NCBI RefSeq assembly: GCF_009709555.1
Contig: NZ_WJBG01000117.1
Coordinates: 151,996-215,995, forward strand
Length of the DNA: 64,000 bases
Origin: Streptomyces blattellae
GTDB lineage: Bacteria > Actinomycetota > Actinomycetes > Streptomycetales > Streptomycetaceae
Reading direction: 5' to 3'
Below are positions 37,927-46,500 of the stretch, one piece after another. Under the pieces are notes generated by a model that saw only the letters and a program-made list of their open reading frames with translations, searched no databases and was not told the origin of the DNA. Each line of letters starts with the position of its first letter. Position 1 is the stretch's first letter. Both the position numbers and the translations under genes were made by a program.

Positions 37927-38889
37927 ATGGCCCTCTACCCGGAGATCGAACCGTACGACCACGGCATGCTCGATGTCGGTGACGGCAACCGCGTGTACTG
38001 GGAGACCTGCGGCAACCCGCACGGCAAGCCCGCGCTGGTACTGCACGGCGGCCCGGGATCCGGCTGTACGCCGTACCCGCGGCGCCTGTTCGACCCTGCC
38101 GTGTACCGGATCGTGCTGCTCGACCAGCGGGGGTGTGGGCGTTCGACGCCGCCGGCGAGCGCGTACGAGACCGACATGAGCGTCAATACGACGGCTCACC
38201 TCATCGCCGATCTGGAGCTGCTGCGGCGGGAGTTGGGGATCGGGCGGTGGCTGGTGTGGGGCGTGTCATGGGGGTCGGTGCTGGCGCTGCGATACGCGCA
38301 GACCCGTCCCGAGGCGGTGTCGGAGCTGGTGCTGACGGGCGTGGCGACCGGAGCGAACACCGAAGTGGCCCTGCTGACCAGGGGGCTTGGGAAGATCTTT
38401 CCGGAGGCGTTCGAGCGGTTCGTCGGTGAACTGCCCGTCGACGACAGGGACGGCAACCTCGCGGCCGCGTACAACCGGCTGCTTGAGTCACCGGATGCCG
38501 AGGTGCGGGCGCGGGCCGCGCGGGCCTGGACCGACTGGGAGACGGCGATCATTCCCGCGCCGCCGCGTTCGGTGCCGCGGTTCGAGGACCCGGTCTTCCG
38601 CCTTGGCTTCGCCCGCACCGTCACGCACTACTGGGGCAACGACAGCTTTCTGGGCGAGGGCAATGACCAGGGTGTCGTACTGCGCGATGCGCACCTGCTC
38701 AAGGGCATCCCCGGCACGCTCGTCCAGGGCAGCCTGGACTTCGGCAACCTTGTCGGCATCACGTGGCGGCTTCATCACGCCTGGCCGGGAAGCGAGTTGG
38801 TGATGATCGACGAGGTCGGTCACGATGCCGGGGCGCCGGGGGTGGCTGCGGCGCTGGTGGCGGCGACGGACAAGTACGCCGCCCGGTAG
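37927..38889 (+). CDS. pip: proline iminopeptidase
   Basis: A 320-aa alpha/beta hydrolase that removes N-terminal proline. The oxyanion motif is HGGPGSGCTPYPRRLFDP, the nucleophile elbow is WGVSWGSVLAL (Ser near 110), the Asp is in QGSLDFGNLVG and the His in EVGHDAGAP. Length and the RRLFDP stretch are specific for the S33 family. TAAGGT lies 6 bp before the ATG and GTGACC 18 bp before that, suggesting a leaderless mRNA independent of the glycosylase gene. Confidence 0.93.
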   Translation: MALYPEIEPYDHGMLDVGDGNRVYWETCGNPHGKPALVLHGGPGSGCTPYPRRLFDPAVYRIVLLDQRGCGRSTPPASAYETDMSVNTTAHLIADLELLRRELGIGRWLVWGVSWGSVLALRYAQTRPEAVSELVLTGVATGANTEVALLTRGLGKIFPEAFERFVGELPVDDRDGNLAAAYNRLLESPDAEVRARAARAWTDWETAIIPAPPRSVPRFEDPVFRLGFARTVTHYWGNDSFLGEGNDQGVVLRDAHLLKGIPGTLVQGSLDFGNLVGITWRLHHAWPGSELVMIDEVGHDAGAPGVAAALVAATDKYAAR

Positions 38890-38938
38890 GGAAGTCCGGC
38901 CGAGCCGTTCACTTCCTCTCCTTCGCCGTCCGGGGGCA

Positions 38939-39367
38939 TCATGCAGACGACCACCCCGCTCCTTCCGGTTCCGGGACGACGGCCGTCGCCGTGATCTCGA
39001 CCAGCTGCCCGGTGTAGCCGAGACAGGCGACGCCGAGGAGTGTGGACGAGTGCGGTCCCGTACTGAGCCCCGAGGCCTCGACGACGTCCCAAACGGCGGA
39101 CAGCACCGCCGTCTCACTGCTCACGACGTACACGTCGGTCGACACGACATGCGCCAGGTCACTCCCGGCCGCCCGAAGCTGCTCACACAGGTTGGCGATC
39201 ACCTGCTCTGCCTGCCGCACCGGATCCCCCTCCCCGACCAGCTTCCCCTCGGCGTCGAGCGGCACGGCCCCGGCAAGGAACGCGAGCTTCGTACCGGCCT
39301 CGACGACGGAGGCGTGGGAGTAGTCCGGCGGCGGAAAGAGGCTCGGGACGGTGACGCGCTGGATCAT
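38939..39367 (-). CDS. RidA/YjgF-family protein
   Basis: A 142-aa Rid-family protein. The core runs LAFLAGAVPLDAEGKLVGEG, QAEQVIANLCEQLRAAGSDL and HVVSTDVYVVS. The Arg that RidA uses to bind the substrate carboxylate is not at the expected place (PHSSTLLGVA instead of PxRS), so it belongs to another Rid subgroup and imine deaminase activity is uncertain. The ATG at 39367 has GAGGAGCC upstream. It faces the iminopeptidase tail to tail. Confidence 0.85.
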   Translation of the reverse strand: MIQRVTVPSLFPPPDYSHASVVEAGTKLAFLAGAVPLDAEGKLVGEGDPVRQAEQVIANLCEQLRAAGSDLAHVVSTDVYVVSSETAVLSAVWDVVEASGLSTGPHSSTLLGVACLGYTGQLVEITATAVVPEPEGAGWSSA

Positions 39368-39444
39368 GCGTGGCTCCTCGTGCGGTGGACGGCCAACCTG
39401 CCGATCATCCGCCCTGCCGCCCGGGTGCGGCATCTGAATTTCAG

Positions 39445-39493
39445 GCCGCGAGTTTGAGCCGCGAGTTTGGGCCGCGAGTTTCAGGCCGCGAGG
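39445..39493. repeat. 13-bp direct repeats at the end of the TIR-associated gene
   Basis: GCCGCGAGTTT plus two variable bases occurs at 39445, 39458 and 39471, with a partial fourth copy at 39485. The stop codon and last codons of the neighbouring minus-strand gene lie in the last copy. Confidence 0.8.
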
Positions 39494-40146
39494 CCGATCA
39501 GCTGCCGGCCGAGGCCGATCTCAGCTTCCCGGACCTTCAGGACCCCTCTGACCTGCGGGGGGGGGTGCCCCGATCCGGAAGACCGCGGCGAGCGCGGCGC
39601 CGGAAGGTCGATCAGATCGCTGACCCCTGCCACCTCCTGCAAGGTCCGCGCCAGCGACACCAGCGTCTCGCGCACCGCGCCGATCTCCGTGCGCAGTGCC
39701 TGCACGTGTTCCCACTGCCGTTCGTGTTCCACCGGATCCCGGCCGGGCGGACGCTGGGACTCGTAGGCGGTCAGGCGGGGGTGCCACTGTGCCAGGAGGG
39801 GCCGCAGGACGCGGTTGAGGACGGTCACGGCGAGGACGCCGAAACTGACGTGGCCGGGGGCGAGGGGCGGGGCTACGTCGGGGCCGTAGCGGCGGAGGAT
39901 CTCGCGGGTGGTGTTGAAGAAGGTGTAGAGGGAGGAGAGCGCCTCGCGCAGAAAGCCCTCGTCCGGGTCGAGTTCCTCGACCGACACGCGGGTGACGAGC
40001 TCCAGATACAGTTCCCAGGCCGCGCTGCGCTCCGCGTCGGCCGGTTCCCACGTGCCGGAGATCTCGCCGACGAAGGGAATCGTCAGCTTGGCCGTGACCT
40101 GTGCCGGCCCGCCCGGGCCGCGACGCCTGCCCTGCCTGTGTCTCAT
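39481..40146 (-). CDS. TIR-STAND-associated protein, paralogue of the STAND C-terminal domain
   Basis: A 221-aa protein of no known family. Residues about 41-180 match by eye the C-terminal domain of the divergent TIR-STAND protein: shared LELVTR or VELVTR, LREAL, TR, N-x-V-x-RP, WHPRL and AYE in the same order and spacing. The predicted fold is helical. The N-terminus (about 1-30) is basic, with a strand-like KLTIPFVGEISGTWEPAD. The C-terminus crosses a run of nine C residues on the coding strand (39557-39565), a slippage-prone tract, and the tail after it may be out of frame relative to relatives. GGGGAGG precedes the ATG. It shares a 37-bp divergent promoter with the STAND gene. Confidence 0.75.
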   Translation of the reverse strand: MRHRQGRRRGPGGPAQVTAKLTIPFVGEISGTWEPADAERSAAWELYLELVTRVSVEELDPDEGFLREALSSLYTFFNTTREILRRYGPDVAPPLAPGHVSFGVLAVTVLNRVLRPLLAQWHPRLTAYESQRPPGRDPVEHERQWEHVQALRTEIGAVRETLVSLARTLQEVAGVSDLIDLPAPRSPRSSGSGHPPPQVRGVLKVREAEIGLGRQLIGLAA

Positions 40147-40183
40147 GATCGCCTCCCCAGTACCCACAGTAGGGTAAGTCGGC
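40147..40183. promoter_or_regulatory. 37-bp shared divergent promoter region
   Basis: Only 37 bp separate the two start codons, and this includes the ribosome-binding site of the minus-strand gene. TAGGGT (40169-40174) could be a -10 for the STAND gene. The promoters must overlap each other or the coding ends, so joint regulation is likely. Elements are inferred. Confidence 0.4.
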
Positions 40184-42124
40184 GTGTGGGACGTCTTCCT
40201 GAGCTACAGCCGCGGTGATGTGGAGCGGGTGCGTCCGCTCGCGCGAGCGCTGCGCGACGGCGGACTTGAGGTGTTCACGGACGAGACCGGAGTCGCGTCC
40301 TTCGCCGGCATCAGCGACACCATCCGCCGCGAACTCGCCCGCTCCAAGGCCCTGCTGGCGTTCTACTCCATCGGCTATCCCGAGCGCGAGGCCTGCCAGT
40401 GGGAGCTGACGACCGCGTATCTCGCGGGACTCGGGGAGGGCGACCCGCGGCGCCGGGTGATGGTCGTCAACCCGGAACCGGGCACGGATCACATCCACCC
40501 CATCGAACTGCGCGACGCCAGGCATGCCTCGGCCGACGACCTCGCCGCCCTCGTGGACGACGTGCGCGCGCACGTGGCACGGCTCGACGGTCCCATGACC
40601 GTCGCGGAACGGAACGCAGCGGGGGGCGTACGACGCTGGCTGCTGGGCACACCCCAGCCGCGCCCGGAGTTCCTGGGCCGCCTCCCTGAACTCTGGCAGG
40701 TGCACTCCGCCCTGCACGCCCACGCCGCCCCGCTCGTCACCGGCCGCGCCGCCGCGCACGCCGTGCAGATCCGGGGCATGGCGGGTATCGGAAAGACCCT
40801 CCTGGCGCAGGAGTACGCCCTGCGCTTCGAGGCGGCGTACCCCGGTGGCGTGTGCTGGGTGAACGGGGAGGCGTACGAGGAGTCCGTACACGCCCTCGGC
40901 GCAGGCTCAGATGGCCTTTCCGCGTACTTCGACGCCATCGGCGAACCGTTCCTGTGGATCGTCGACGCGGTGCCCGCCAGTCGGCTGGCGGCACGCGAGA
41001 TCGCCGCGATGGCGGCGCCCCATCCCCTCGGCCACACCCTCTTCACCCTGCGCAGCCACGCCTACGACACCCTCGGCACCCCGATCGACCTGGGACCGCT
41101 CGACGCTCCCCACGCGCGCGTGCTGGTCGGCGGCGACGAGGCACTCGCCGACGCGGTCGAGGGCCACCCCCTCGCACTCGGCCTCCTGGGCCGGGCGATC
41201 CGCGCGGGACACCGGCCCGCCACCCTCTACGACCGTCTCCACGCCCGAGGCAGATCCGTCCTCGACACCCTCGCCGAGGAGGACGTGACGGGCGCGGTCG
41301 TCCGGGACGTGGACACGACTGACGCCGCCGACGTCCTGCGCTGCGCAGCCGCTCTCCACCCGCTGCCCCTCACCACCGACGACGCGGCACACGTCCTCGC
41401 CGCCGCCGACCGCGTGCCCCGGATCGTCGCCCACCGACGCGCGGCGAACGGCGTCCGCGAACTGCGCGCTCGTGGCCTGCTGAACCCCGCAGCCGACGAA
41501 CGCTGGTCCCTCCACCCCGTGACCCAGCACGCCTGGCACCACCACGACCCGGCTCCCGCCCGCACCGAGAGCCTGCGCCATGCCGCCCTACGCACCCTGT
41601 GCGCGCGCCGTGATCCATCCGGCCCGGTTACGCTGGCCTTCCCCGGAACCCGGAGGGAAGCCCCCATGGCAGCGCCCAGCGAGTCGGAGCGGATGGCCGC
41701 CTACGACATCCAGGTCGAGCTGGTCACCCGGATCGGAGTGCAGGAACTGGCGCCGGGGACGGGGAGCCTGCGGGAGGCGCTGACGTCCCTGAAGTCGCTC
41801 ATCGACTTCACGCGAGGGACGTTGCACACATACAGCATCGGCCTGGACCCCGGTGCGCAGACGGGCGCACCGACGGTCCAGAACCTTGCGTACGCCCTGA
41901 TCAACGACGTGATTCGCCCCTTCACCAGCACCTGGCACCCGCGCCTCGCGGCGTATGAGCCCCGCTGCCCGGCAGACGTCGCTCCGCTCGATCACGAGGC
42001 GGCGTGGCCGGAGGCCGACGCGATGAGGTCCGAACTGGTCGCGCTGCGAGAGCCGTTGGTGCGGATCGCGGAGGGGCTGGCGGGTATCTCCGGGGCGGAT
42101 TTCGGGGTGGCGGCGACGGGGTGA
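40184..42124 (+). CDS. TIR-NB-ARC STAND protein with novel C-terminal domain
   Basis: A 646-aa NLR-like protein. Residues 1-135 are a TIR domain (DVFLSYSRGD at 3-12; probable catalytic Glu74 in CQWEL), likely an NAD-processing effector. Residues about 160-460 are an NB-ARC-type ATPase: Walker A GMAGIGKT (198-205), Walker B LWIVDA (258-263, second acidic residue replaced by Ala), TLRS sensor (288-291), GHPLAL (327-332) and an MHD-like LHPV (443-446). Residues about 503-640 match the divergent neighbour. There is no TPR, WD40 or LRR sensor, so the C-terminal domain takes the sensor position. GTG start with weak AGGG. Inferred role: abortive antiviral defence or regulated NAD depletion. Confidence 0.85.
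   Translation: MWDVFLSYSRGDVERVRPLARALRDGGLEVFTDETGVASFAGISDTIRRELARSKALLAFYSIGYPEREACQWELTTAYLAGLGEGDPRRRVMVVNPEPGTDHIHPIELRDARHASADDLAALVDDVRAHVARLDGPMTVAERNAAGGVRRWLLGTPQPRPEFLGRLPELWQVHSALHAHAAPLVTGRAAAHAVQIRGMAGIGKTLLAQEYALRFEAAYPGGVCWVNGEAYEESVHALGAGSDGLSAYFDAIGEPFLWIVDAVPASRLAAREIAAMAAPHPLGHTLFTLRSHAYDTLGTPIDLGPLDAPHARVLVGGDEALADAVEGHPLALGLLGRAIRAGHRPATLYDRLHARGRSVLDTLAEEDVTGAVVRDVDTTDAADVLRCAAALHPLPLTTDDAAHVLAAADRVPRIVAHRRAANGVRELRARGLLNPAADERWSLHPVTQHAWHHHDPAPARTESLRHAALRTLCARRDPSGPVTLAFPGTRREAPMAAPSESERMAAYDIQVELVTRIGVQELAPGTGSLREALTSLKSLIDFTRGTLHTYSIGLDPGAQTGAPTVQNLAYALINDVIRPFTSTWHPRLAAYEPRCPADVAPLDHEAAWPEADAMRSELVALREPLVRIAEGLAGISGADFGVAATG
41652..41668 (+). promoter_or_regulatory. 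internal ribosome-binding site and start codon within the STAND gene
   Basis: GGAGGGAAG (41652-41660) stands 5 nt before an in-frame ATG (41666-41668, codon 495). From there translation would give a 152-aa protein that is just the C-terminal domain. The spacing from GGAGG is ideal and better than that of the gene's own GTG. Confidence 0.55.
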
Positions 42125-42140
42125 GGTGCCGCTCGGCACC
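42125..42140 (+). terminator. small stem-loop after the STAND gene
   Basis: GGTGCC-GCTC-GGCACC begins at the stop codon. The stem is short (6 bp), so this is a weak call. Confidence 0.35.
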
Positions 42141-42215
42141 CCGCGTAAGGAGCGTGCGCGCACAGCGCGTTGAAGCAGGAGGGCGGCCCCGCTCGCGTCT
42201 CGGCTCCGTCCCGTT

Positions 42216-42270
42216 CAGCGCCCTCAGCGCCCTCAGCGCCCTCAGCGCCCTCAGCGCCCTCAGCGCCCCT
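42216..42270. repeat. 9-bp tandem repeat, about six copies
   Basis: Five exact copies of CAGCGCCCT and one with an extra C, running over the stop codon of the lacI-family gene. In the coding sense each unit contains a TGA, so array length changes would not alter the protein beyond its last codon. Confidence 0.9.
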
Positions 42271-43360
42271 CCAACGCGTCGTCCGCATGGGGACCGCGCT
42301 CGGCCGGAGGGGCCGCCGTACTGCCCCGTACGACCAGCCGGGGCGTAGGCGCCTGTGTGGCCTGTGGGTCGTTCGGGCCGTCGGACATCACGCGGAGCAG
42401 TTCCGTGGCGGTGAGTGTGCCGAGGGCGAAGGTGTCGCGGGTCAGGGCGGTGACCGGGGGGTGCGCCATGGTGGTGAGGACGGAGTCGTCGAATGACACG
42501 AGGGAGACGTCGGACGGGACGGAGACGCCCATCTCTGTGGCCACGCCGAGGCCGGCGATCGCCATGACGTCGCTGTCGTAGACGATCGCCGTACACCGAG
42601 GGTCGGCCCCCAGCAGACGACGGGTCGCCTCCGCGCCCTGGGCGTCGGAGAAGTCGGTCGGGATGGAGTCGACCTCCGTGCCGAGGCTGGTGTGTACGTC
42701 CTGGATGGCCTGGAGCCGGCGCTGGGTGTGCTGGAAGGACGTGATGCCGCTGACGTGGCCGATGTGGCGGTGTCCGAGGGAGGACAGATACTGCAGGATG
42801 CCGACCATCGCGGCATGGTCGTCGACCCAGACGCTGGTCAGCGGCATGGGGTTGCCGTGGCTTCCCAGTGTCACCGCGGGAATGCCCAGGTCGGCGACGA
42901 GCTGTGGCCTGGGGTCGTCGACCTCCAGGTCGAGCAGGACCAGTCCGTCGACGCGGTGCTCCGCCGCCCACCGCCGGTACACCGCCGTCTGCGCCTCGGT
43001 GTCCTCGACGATGAGCAGCTGGGTGGAGATGCCCTGGCCGGAGAGCGAGGACTGCAGGCCGGAAAGGAAGTGCGCGAAGAACGGCTCCACGCCGAGCGTC
43101 CGGGCGGGACGGGCGATGACGATGCCGACCACGTCGCTGGACGCGCCCTTGAGCGCGCTCGCGGCCCGGTGCGGACGCCAGTTGAGTTCGTCGGCGACGT
43201 CAAGGATCCGCTTGCGTGTCGCCTCGCTCAGACCGGGTCGCCCGTTGATCGCCAGGGAGACCGCGGAGACCGACACACCGGCCAGTCGCGCGATGTCGGT
43301 ACTCCTGAGGCGCGGCGCCGCCTGGCCCGCTCCCGGTCCCGCTTGTTTCTTCGGTGCCAT
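42260..43360 (-). CDS. LacI-family transcriptional regulator of the glycan locus
   Basis: A 366-aa repressor. The N-terminal HTH is STDIARLAGVSVSAVSLAIN (about 20-39), followed by the hinge helix RPHRAASALKG and the periplasmic-binding-like sensor domain (about 75-345; FFAHFLSGLQ, LLDLEVDDPRPQL, SFDDSVLTTMAHPPVTAL). It should release DNA when a sugar from the glycan binds. The ATG at 43360 has GGAGGGGCG just upstream; the frame is open far further, but that is the shadow of the mannosidase gene. It is divergent from the GH38 gene, with three matching palindromes in between. Confidence 0.93.
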   Translation of the reverse strand: MAPKKQAGPGAGQAAPRLRSTDIARLAGVSVSAVSLAINGRPGLSEATRKRILDVADELNWRPHRAASALKGASSDVVGIVIARPARTLGVEPFFAHFLSGLQSSLSGQGISTQLLIVEDTEAQTAVYRRWAAEHRVDGLVLLDLEVDDPRPQLVADLGIPAVTLGSHGNPMPLTSVWVDDHAAMVGILQYLSSLGHRHIGHVSGITSFQHTQRRLQAIQDVHTSLGTEVDSIPTDFSDAQGAEATRRLLGADPRCTAIVYDSDVMAIAGLGVATEMGVSVPSDVSLVSFDDSVLTTMAHPPVTALTRDTFALGTLTATELLRVMSDGPNDPQATQAPTPRLVVRGSTAAPPAERGPHADDALEGR

Positions 43361-43427
43361 CGCCCCTCCACCCGCCGGCCGTACCGGCGTCACCCAACTG
43401 TGATGATCCGGCGCGGTGACTGCGCTT

Positions 43428-43441
43428 CTAGAACGTATTAG
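43428..43441. promoter_or_regulatory. LacI-type operator O1
   Basis: CTAGAACGTATTAG, a near-palindrome centred on CG, the usual centre of LacI-family operators. Closest of the three to the regulator gene. Confidence 0.7.
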
Positions 43442-43463
43442 TCTGCGGCCACTCGCACCAGGA

Positions 43464-43477
43464 CTAAAACGTATTAC
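43464..43477. promoter_or_regulatory. LacI-type operator O2
   Basis: CTAAAACGTATTAC, matching O1 at 12 of 14 positions, in the same orientation, 36 bp from it. Confidence 0.68.
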
Positions 43478-43505
43478 ACCCTCTGCACTGAACTGTACCG
43501 AAGCA

Positions 43506-43519
43506 CTAGAACGTATTAG
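43506..43519. promoter_or_regulatory. LacI-type operator O3
   Basis: CTAGAACGTATTAG, identical to O1, 42 bp beyond O2 and 39 bp before the mannosidase start codon, where binding should block transcription. Confidence 0.7.
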
Positions 43520-43558
43520 ACCGGCTCCTTCCGCCCCTCCCGCACGGAGAGATCCAAG

Positions 43559-46500
43559 GTGCACAATCACTTCGCTTCGACGCTCGACCGGCTCGACCGC
43601 GTACGGCGGGAACGCATCCTCCCCCGGGTCCGCACCCGACTCGCGGACGTCCTGGTCGAGGCATGGACCGTCGGGGACGACGGCGAGCCGGTGAGCCCCG
43701 GCCACGCACTCGGGCTGACCACCGACGCGGGCCGCGCCCACCCCGACTACCGGCCCTTCGAACTGGGCGACAGCTGGGGCCCCGCCTGGTCCACGACCTG
43801 GTTCCGGGTCCAGGGCGCGGTGGACCCCCATCAGGCCGGACCGGTCGACCTCGTGCTGGACCTGGGGTGGTTCGACCACTCCGTCGGCGGTCACTGCGAG
43901 GGCCTGGTCTTCACCGAGGACGGCACCGTCGTCAAAGGGCTGCATCCCCGGCAGAGCAGCATCCGGCTCAAGGACGCCACCCGCGACCCGGACCCCGCTC
44001 TGCTCGACGCCGAGGGGCGCTTCGTGCTCCATGTCGAGGCCGCCGCGAACCCCCTCCTGCTCGGTCTGCCGCCCTTCGTCACCACCGAGCACGGCGAGAA
44101 GGGCGCGCGGGAGCCGTTCGAGGAGTTCCGGCTGCGCCGGGCGGAGACCGCCGTGTTCTGCCCCGACGTGCACGGCCTCCTGTGTGACCTGGACGTCCTG
44201 GGCGGCCTGGCCGCGGAACTCACCGACGAAGAACCGCGCCGCTGGCGGCTGTTGCGTGGCATCGAAGAGGCCCTGGACGTCTACGACGAGACGGACGCGG
44301 CGGCCACCGCCCGGCAGGCACGCGCCGTGCTGGCGCCGCTCCTGGCCGCGCCCGCTCACCACAGCGCCCACCGGATCACCGCCGTGGGACACGCGCACAT
44401 GGACTCGGCCTGGCTGTGGCCGCTGCGCGAGACGGTGCGCAAGGTCGGCCGCACCGTGTCCAACGTCCTCGCGCTGCTGGACACCCACCCGGACCTGATC
44501 TACACCATGTCCGCCGCGCAGCACTTCGCCTGGCTGGAGGAGCACCAGCCCGAACTCTTCGAGAGGCTGAGCCGGTACGTCGAGCAGGGCCGCTTCGTGC
44601 CGGTGGGCGGGATGTGGGTGGAGCCGGACGGCGTCATACCCACCGGTGAGTCCATGGTGCGCCAACTGACCTACGGCAAGCGGTACTTCCTCGACCGGTT
44701 CGGTATCGAGGCGCGCGAGGTGTGGCTGCCGGACTCCTTCGGCTACTCGGGCGCGCTGCCGCAGCTCGCGCGCCGGGCCGGCGCACGCTGGTTCCTGACG
44801 CAGAAGATCTCGTGGAACGACACCACCACCTTCCCCCACCACTCCTTCTGGTGGGAGGGCATCGACGGCACCCGGATCTTCACCCACTTCCCGCCCGCGG
44901 AGACCTACGCCGCCGAGGTCACCGCCCGCGAACTGCGGCACGCGGTCGGCAACTTCAAGGACAAGGCCATCGCCTCCCACTCCCTGCTGCCCTACGGCTA
45001 CGGCGACGGCGGCGGCGGTCCCACCGCGGAGATGGCGCAGCGGCTGCGCCGGTTCGCCGACCTGGAGGGCGCTCCGCGGGTCGTCTCCCGTACCCCGGCG
45101 GAGTTCTTCCGCGATGCCGAGGGAGAACTTCACGAGGTCACCGCGGCGGCGCCTGCCCTCGCGCCCGTCCACCGCGGTGAGCTGTATCTGGAGCTGCACC
45201 GGGGCACGCTGACCTCGCAGGCGGCCATGAAGCGGTACAACCGGCGCTGCGAGTCGCTGCTCAGGGCCGCCGAGTACCTCAGCGCGGCGGCCACCGTCCT
45301 GCACGGCACGCCCTGGCCGCGGGAGGAACTCGACGAGATCTGGCGCGGGGTGCTCCTGCACCAGTTCCACGACATCCTGCCCGGCACCTCGATCAGCTGG
45401 GTGCACCGTGAGGCGCGCGCCTTCTACCGGACCACCGTGGCGCGGCTGCACGACATCGTCGAGCGGGCCACCAAGACACTGGGCGGCGCGGGCGAGGACG
45501 GGGCCGCGACCGCGGCGCTGCCACCGTTCCTCCCCGCCGCGGTCCAAGGCACGGCCGCGGTCCAAGGCACGGCCGCGGTCCAAGGCACGGCCGCAGTCCA
45601 GGGCCCGGCCGCCGTCCAGGTCACGGACGGGGAGGCCGGAGCCACTGTGCTGGACGACGGACTGCTCCGGGCCGTCGTCGACGCCGACGGCCACCTCACC
45701 TCACTCGTCGACCTGCGCACCGGCCGGGAGACCGTGCCGCCCGGCGGGCACGCGAACGAACTGCAGATCTTCCGTGACGAGCCGGTGCGCTGGGACGCCT
45801 GGGACGTGGACCGCCACACCCTGCGCCATCCCCAGGCGGTCGGCGAGGTCACCGGCCGGAGGACGGTCCACGACGGACCCGACGCGGGCGTCGAGGTCGT
45901 CCGCCGGTTCGGCACCTCGGTGTTCACCGTGACGGCGTGGCTGCGCGCGGGCACCGGACGGCTGGAGACGGAGTGCGCCGTCGACTGGCGGGAACGCGAG
46001 CACCTGCTCAAGGTCGCCCTGCCGGTCCATGTCATGGCCCGCACCGCCCGGTTCGAGACACAGTACGGGTACGTGGAGCGCCCGCTGCTGGTCAACACCG
46101 CGGCCGAGGACGCGATGTTCGAGGCCGCCATGCACCGGTACGTCCACGTGTCCGACGGCGCCTTCGGCCTGGCGATCCTCAACGACACCATGTACGGCGC
46201 CGACGCGCGGTCCCAGGGTGACGCCACCGTCGTCCGGCTGTCGCTGCTGCGGGGCAGCCGGTTCCCCGACCCGGACGCCGACGTGGGCCGTCACACCTTC
46301 CGATGGGCCCTGCTGCCGGGCGTGGACGTGCCCGCCGCGGTGGAGGCCGCCTACCGGTTCAACGCACCCGAGGTGCGCGGCCCCGCGCACCTGCCCCCGC
46401 TGGTGGAACTGGAGCCGCTGAGCGGCCACGCGGTCGTCGACTGGGTCAAACTCGCGGACGACGGTTCGAAGGACGTCGTCGTGCGGGTCTACGAGACCCA

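Noticed and set aside
43361..45694. Long minus-strand open frame continuous with the LacI gene
   Set aside because: Gly/Val/Asp-rich translation opposite the GH38 gene. This is the usual antisense artefact of high GC; the HTH protein starts at 43360.
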